NCBI RefSeq assembly: GCF_003315175.1
Contig: NZ_QNRQ01000009.1
Coordinates: 1-64,000, forward strand
Source of the DNA: Eoetvoesiella caeni
Lineage (GTDB): Bacteria; Pseudomonadota; Gammaproteobacteria; Burkholderiales; Burkholderiaceae_B
Direction of reading: 5' to 3'
DNA: 64,000 nucleotides
Positions 63,124-64,000 of this stretch are shown in pieces. Each line of letters begins with the position of its first letter. Within the stretch, counting starts at the first letter, position 1. The position numbers and the translations under genes are program-made. Below the pieces are notes generated by a model that saw only the letters and a program-made list of their open reading frames with translations, was not told the origin of the DNA and ran no database searches.

Positions 63124-64000
63124 ATGACCGACATTGGTCGGGAAGCGCACTTTGCGCTGGCGCACGCGCAATTGTCTGTCGATAGTTATTTCGACGAAAC
63201 GACATTTGCACGAGAACAAGCTCTTATTTTCAAGAACTCCGCCCTTTACGTGGGCCACGAAAAGCTCGTCCCCGAAGTCGGCGACTGGCGTGTGCTTGCG
63301 CACGAAAACGCCGGGCGGGTTCTGGTTCGCAACCCTGAAGGGGTCGAGCTGCTGTCCAACGTATGCCGCCACCGGCAAGCCACCATGCTGGGGTTCGCCA
63401 ACTCCGGCGACGGTCCCCCGGTCGGCCGCGGAAATCTGCGCAGCACAGGCGGAAACATCGTTTGCCCCGTGCATCGATGGACCTACAGCAAGCAAGGCCA
63501 GCTGCTGGGCGCGCCGCAGTTCCCGCAAACGCCCTGCACCAGCCTGCAAAGGTTCACACTGAAGAACTGCCATGGGCTGCTGTTTGAAGGCCCGCGCGAT
63601 CCGGCGCGCGACTTGGCGGCGCTGTTCAAGCGTCCCGAGTTCGATTTCTCCGACTATGTGCTGGACCACGTGGAAATCCACGAGTGCAACTACAACTGGA
63701 AAACCTTTATCGAGGTTTATCTCGAGGATTACCACGTCGGCCCGTTTCATCCGGGACTGGGCCGCTTTGTAAGCTGCGACGACCTTAGCTGGGAAATGTC
63801 CGACAGCTACAGCCTGCAGCGTGTGGGCATACATAATGCGCTGAACCAGCCCGGCAGCGACATCTACCGGCAATGGCACGAGCGTCTGCTGGACTACCGC
63901 GACGGGCAGGAGCCCGATTTCGGCGCTATCTGGGTTACGTATTTTCCTACCCACATGATCGAGCTTTATCCGCATGTGGCGGTTCTATCTACGCTGTACC
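63124..64000 (+). CDS. Rieske-type aromatic ring-hydroxylating oxygenase, alpha subunit (3' part beyond window)
   Basis: The reading frame stays open for 292 codons to the end of the window. The Rieske [2Fe-2S] cluster ligands are C81-x-H83 (NVCRHR) and C114-x2-H117 (CPVHRW); a loop insert separates the two halves. The mononuclear iron site begins at about 190: NYNWKTFIEVYLEDYHVGPFHPG, with H204 and H209. GAGGGGG 6 bp before ATG 63124 supports the start. Substrate unknown; a reductase partner is not in the window. Incomplete only because the window stops. Confidence 0.9.
   Translation, partial: MTDIGREAHFALAHAQLSVDSYFDETTFAREQALIFKNSALYVGHEKLVPEVGDWRVLAHENAGRVLVRNPEGVELLSNVCRHRQATMLGFANSGDGPPVGRGNLRSTGGNIVCPVHRWTYSKQGQLLGAPQFPQTPCTSLQRFTLKNCHGLLFEGPRDPARDLAALFKRPEFDFSDYVLDHVEIHECNYNWKTFIEVYLEDYHVGPFHPGLGRFVSCDDLSWEMSDSYSLQRVGIHNALNQPGSDIYRQWHERLLDYRDGQEPDFGAIWVTYFPTHMIELYPHVAVLSTLY

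Overview
The window looks like chromosomal DNA of a GC-rich betaproteobacterium, most likely Burkholderiales, family Alcaligenaceae (Bordetella, Achromobacter and Pusillimonas relatives). This is inferred from family-level recognition and gene order: rpsF-priB-rpsR-rplI-dnaB, xseB-ispA-dxs, hom-thrC, a lipopolysaccharide core cluster behind dnaE, and a KdkA-type Kdo kinase. Most genes are housekeeping and tightly packed; many neighbours share an ATGA stop/start overlap, which implies translational coupling. I found no tRNA, rRNA, transposase, integrase or CRISPR array.

Layout. 1-2.0 kb: an AT-rich stretch with a 14-bp-period repeat array, then an FkbM-type methyltransferase carrying an internal low-complexity insert, next to rng. 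3.5-6.0 kb: a Tat-type serine hydrolase lipoprotein and a small lipoprotein. 6.1-15.6 kb: envelope genes, comprising msbA, a GT9 heptosyltransferase-like gene, ydcF, a YkgJ-type cysteine-cluster gene, a methyltransferase, and a minus-strand series of glycosyltransferases and NodB deacetylases behind dnaE. 15.6-26.8 kb: dnaE, hrpA, argA, yggX, phoU, rpiA and an Spx/ArsC-like gene. 26.9-30.9 kb: a potFGHI-type polyamine ABC importer. 31.1-37.7 kb: kdkA, an FtsX-type permease, radA, an SDR and alr. 37.9-40.9 kb: hpnCDE for squalene. 40.9-45.1 kb: crcB, arginase, thrC and hom. 45.2-50.1 kb: a FadL-family porin, an RpfF-type DSF synthase and an RpfR/PdeR-type FI-PAS-GGDEF-EAL protein. 50.1-55.1 kb: alaC, a Mth938-like gene, bcp, a PIN-PhoH protein and a PdxA-family gene. 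55.1-58.3 kb: the dnaB/ribosomal block. 58.7-64 kb: folE2, dxs, ispA, xseB and a Rieske oxygenase cut by the window end.

Main finding. The 45.2-50.1 kb segment appears to be a DSF-family quorum-sensing module (signal synthase, c-di-GMP-linked receptor and a long-chain-lipid porin) lying between alaC and hom. The last 72 bp of homologous alaC 3' coding sequence occur twice, once at the real end of alaC and once as a remnant immediately before hom. The remnant still has an ATGA overlap with hom. The simplest reading is an ancestral alaC-hom-thrC operon interrupted at the 3' end of alaC by an incoming segment that supplied a replacement gene end, as integrating elements often do. No recombinase is visible, so the mechanism remains inference.
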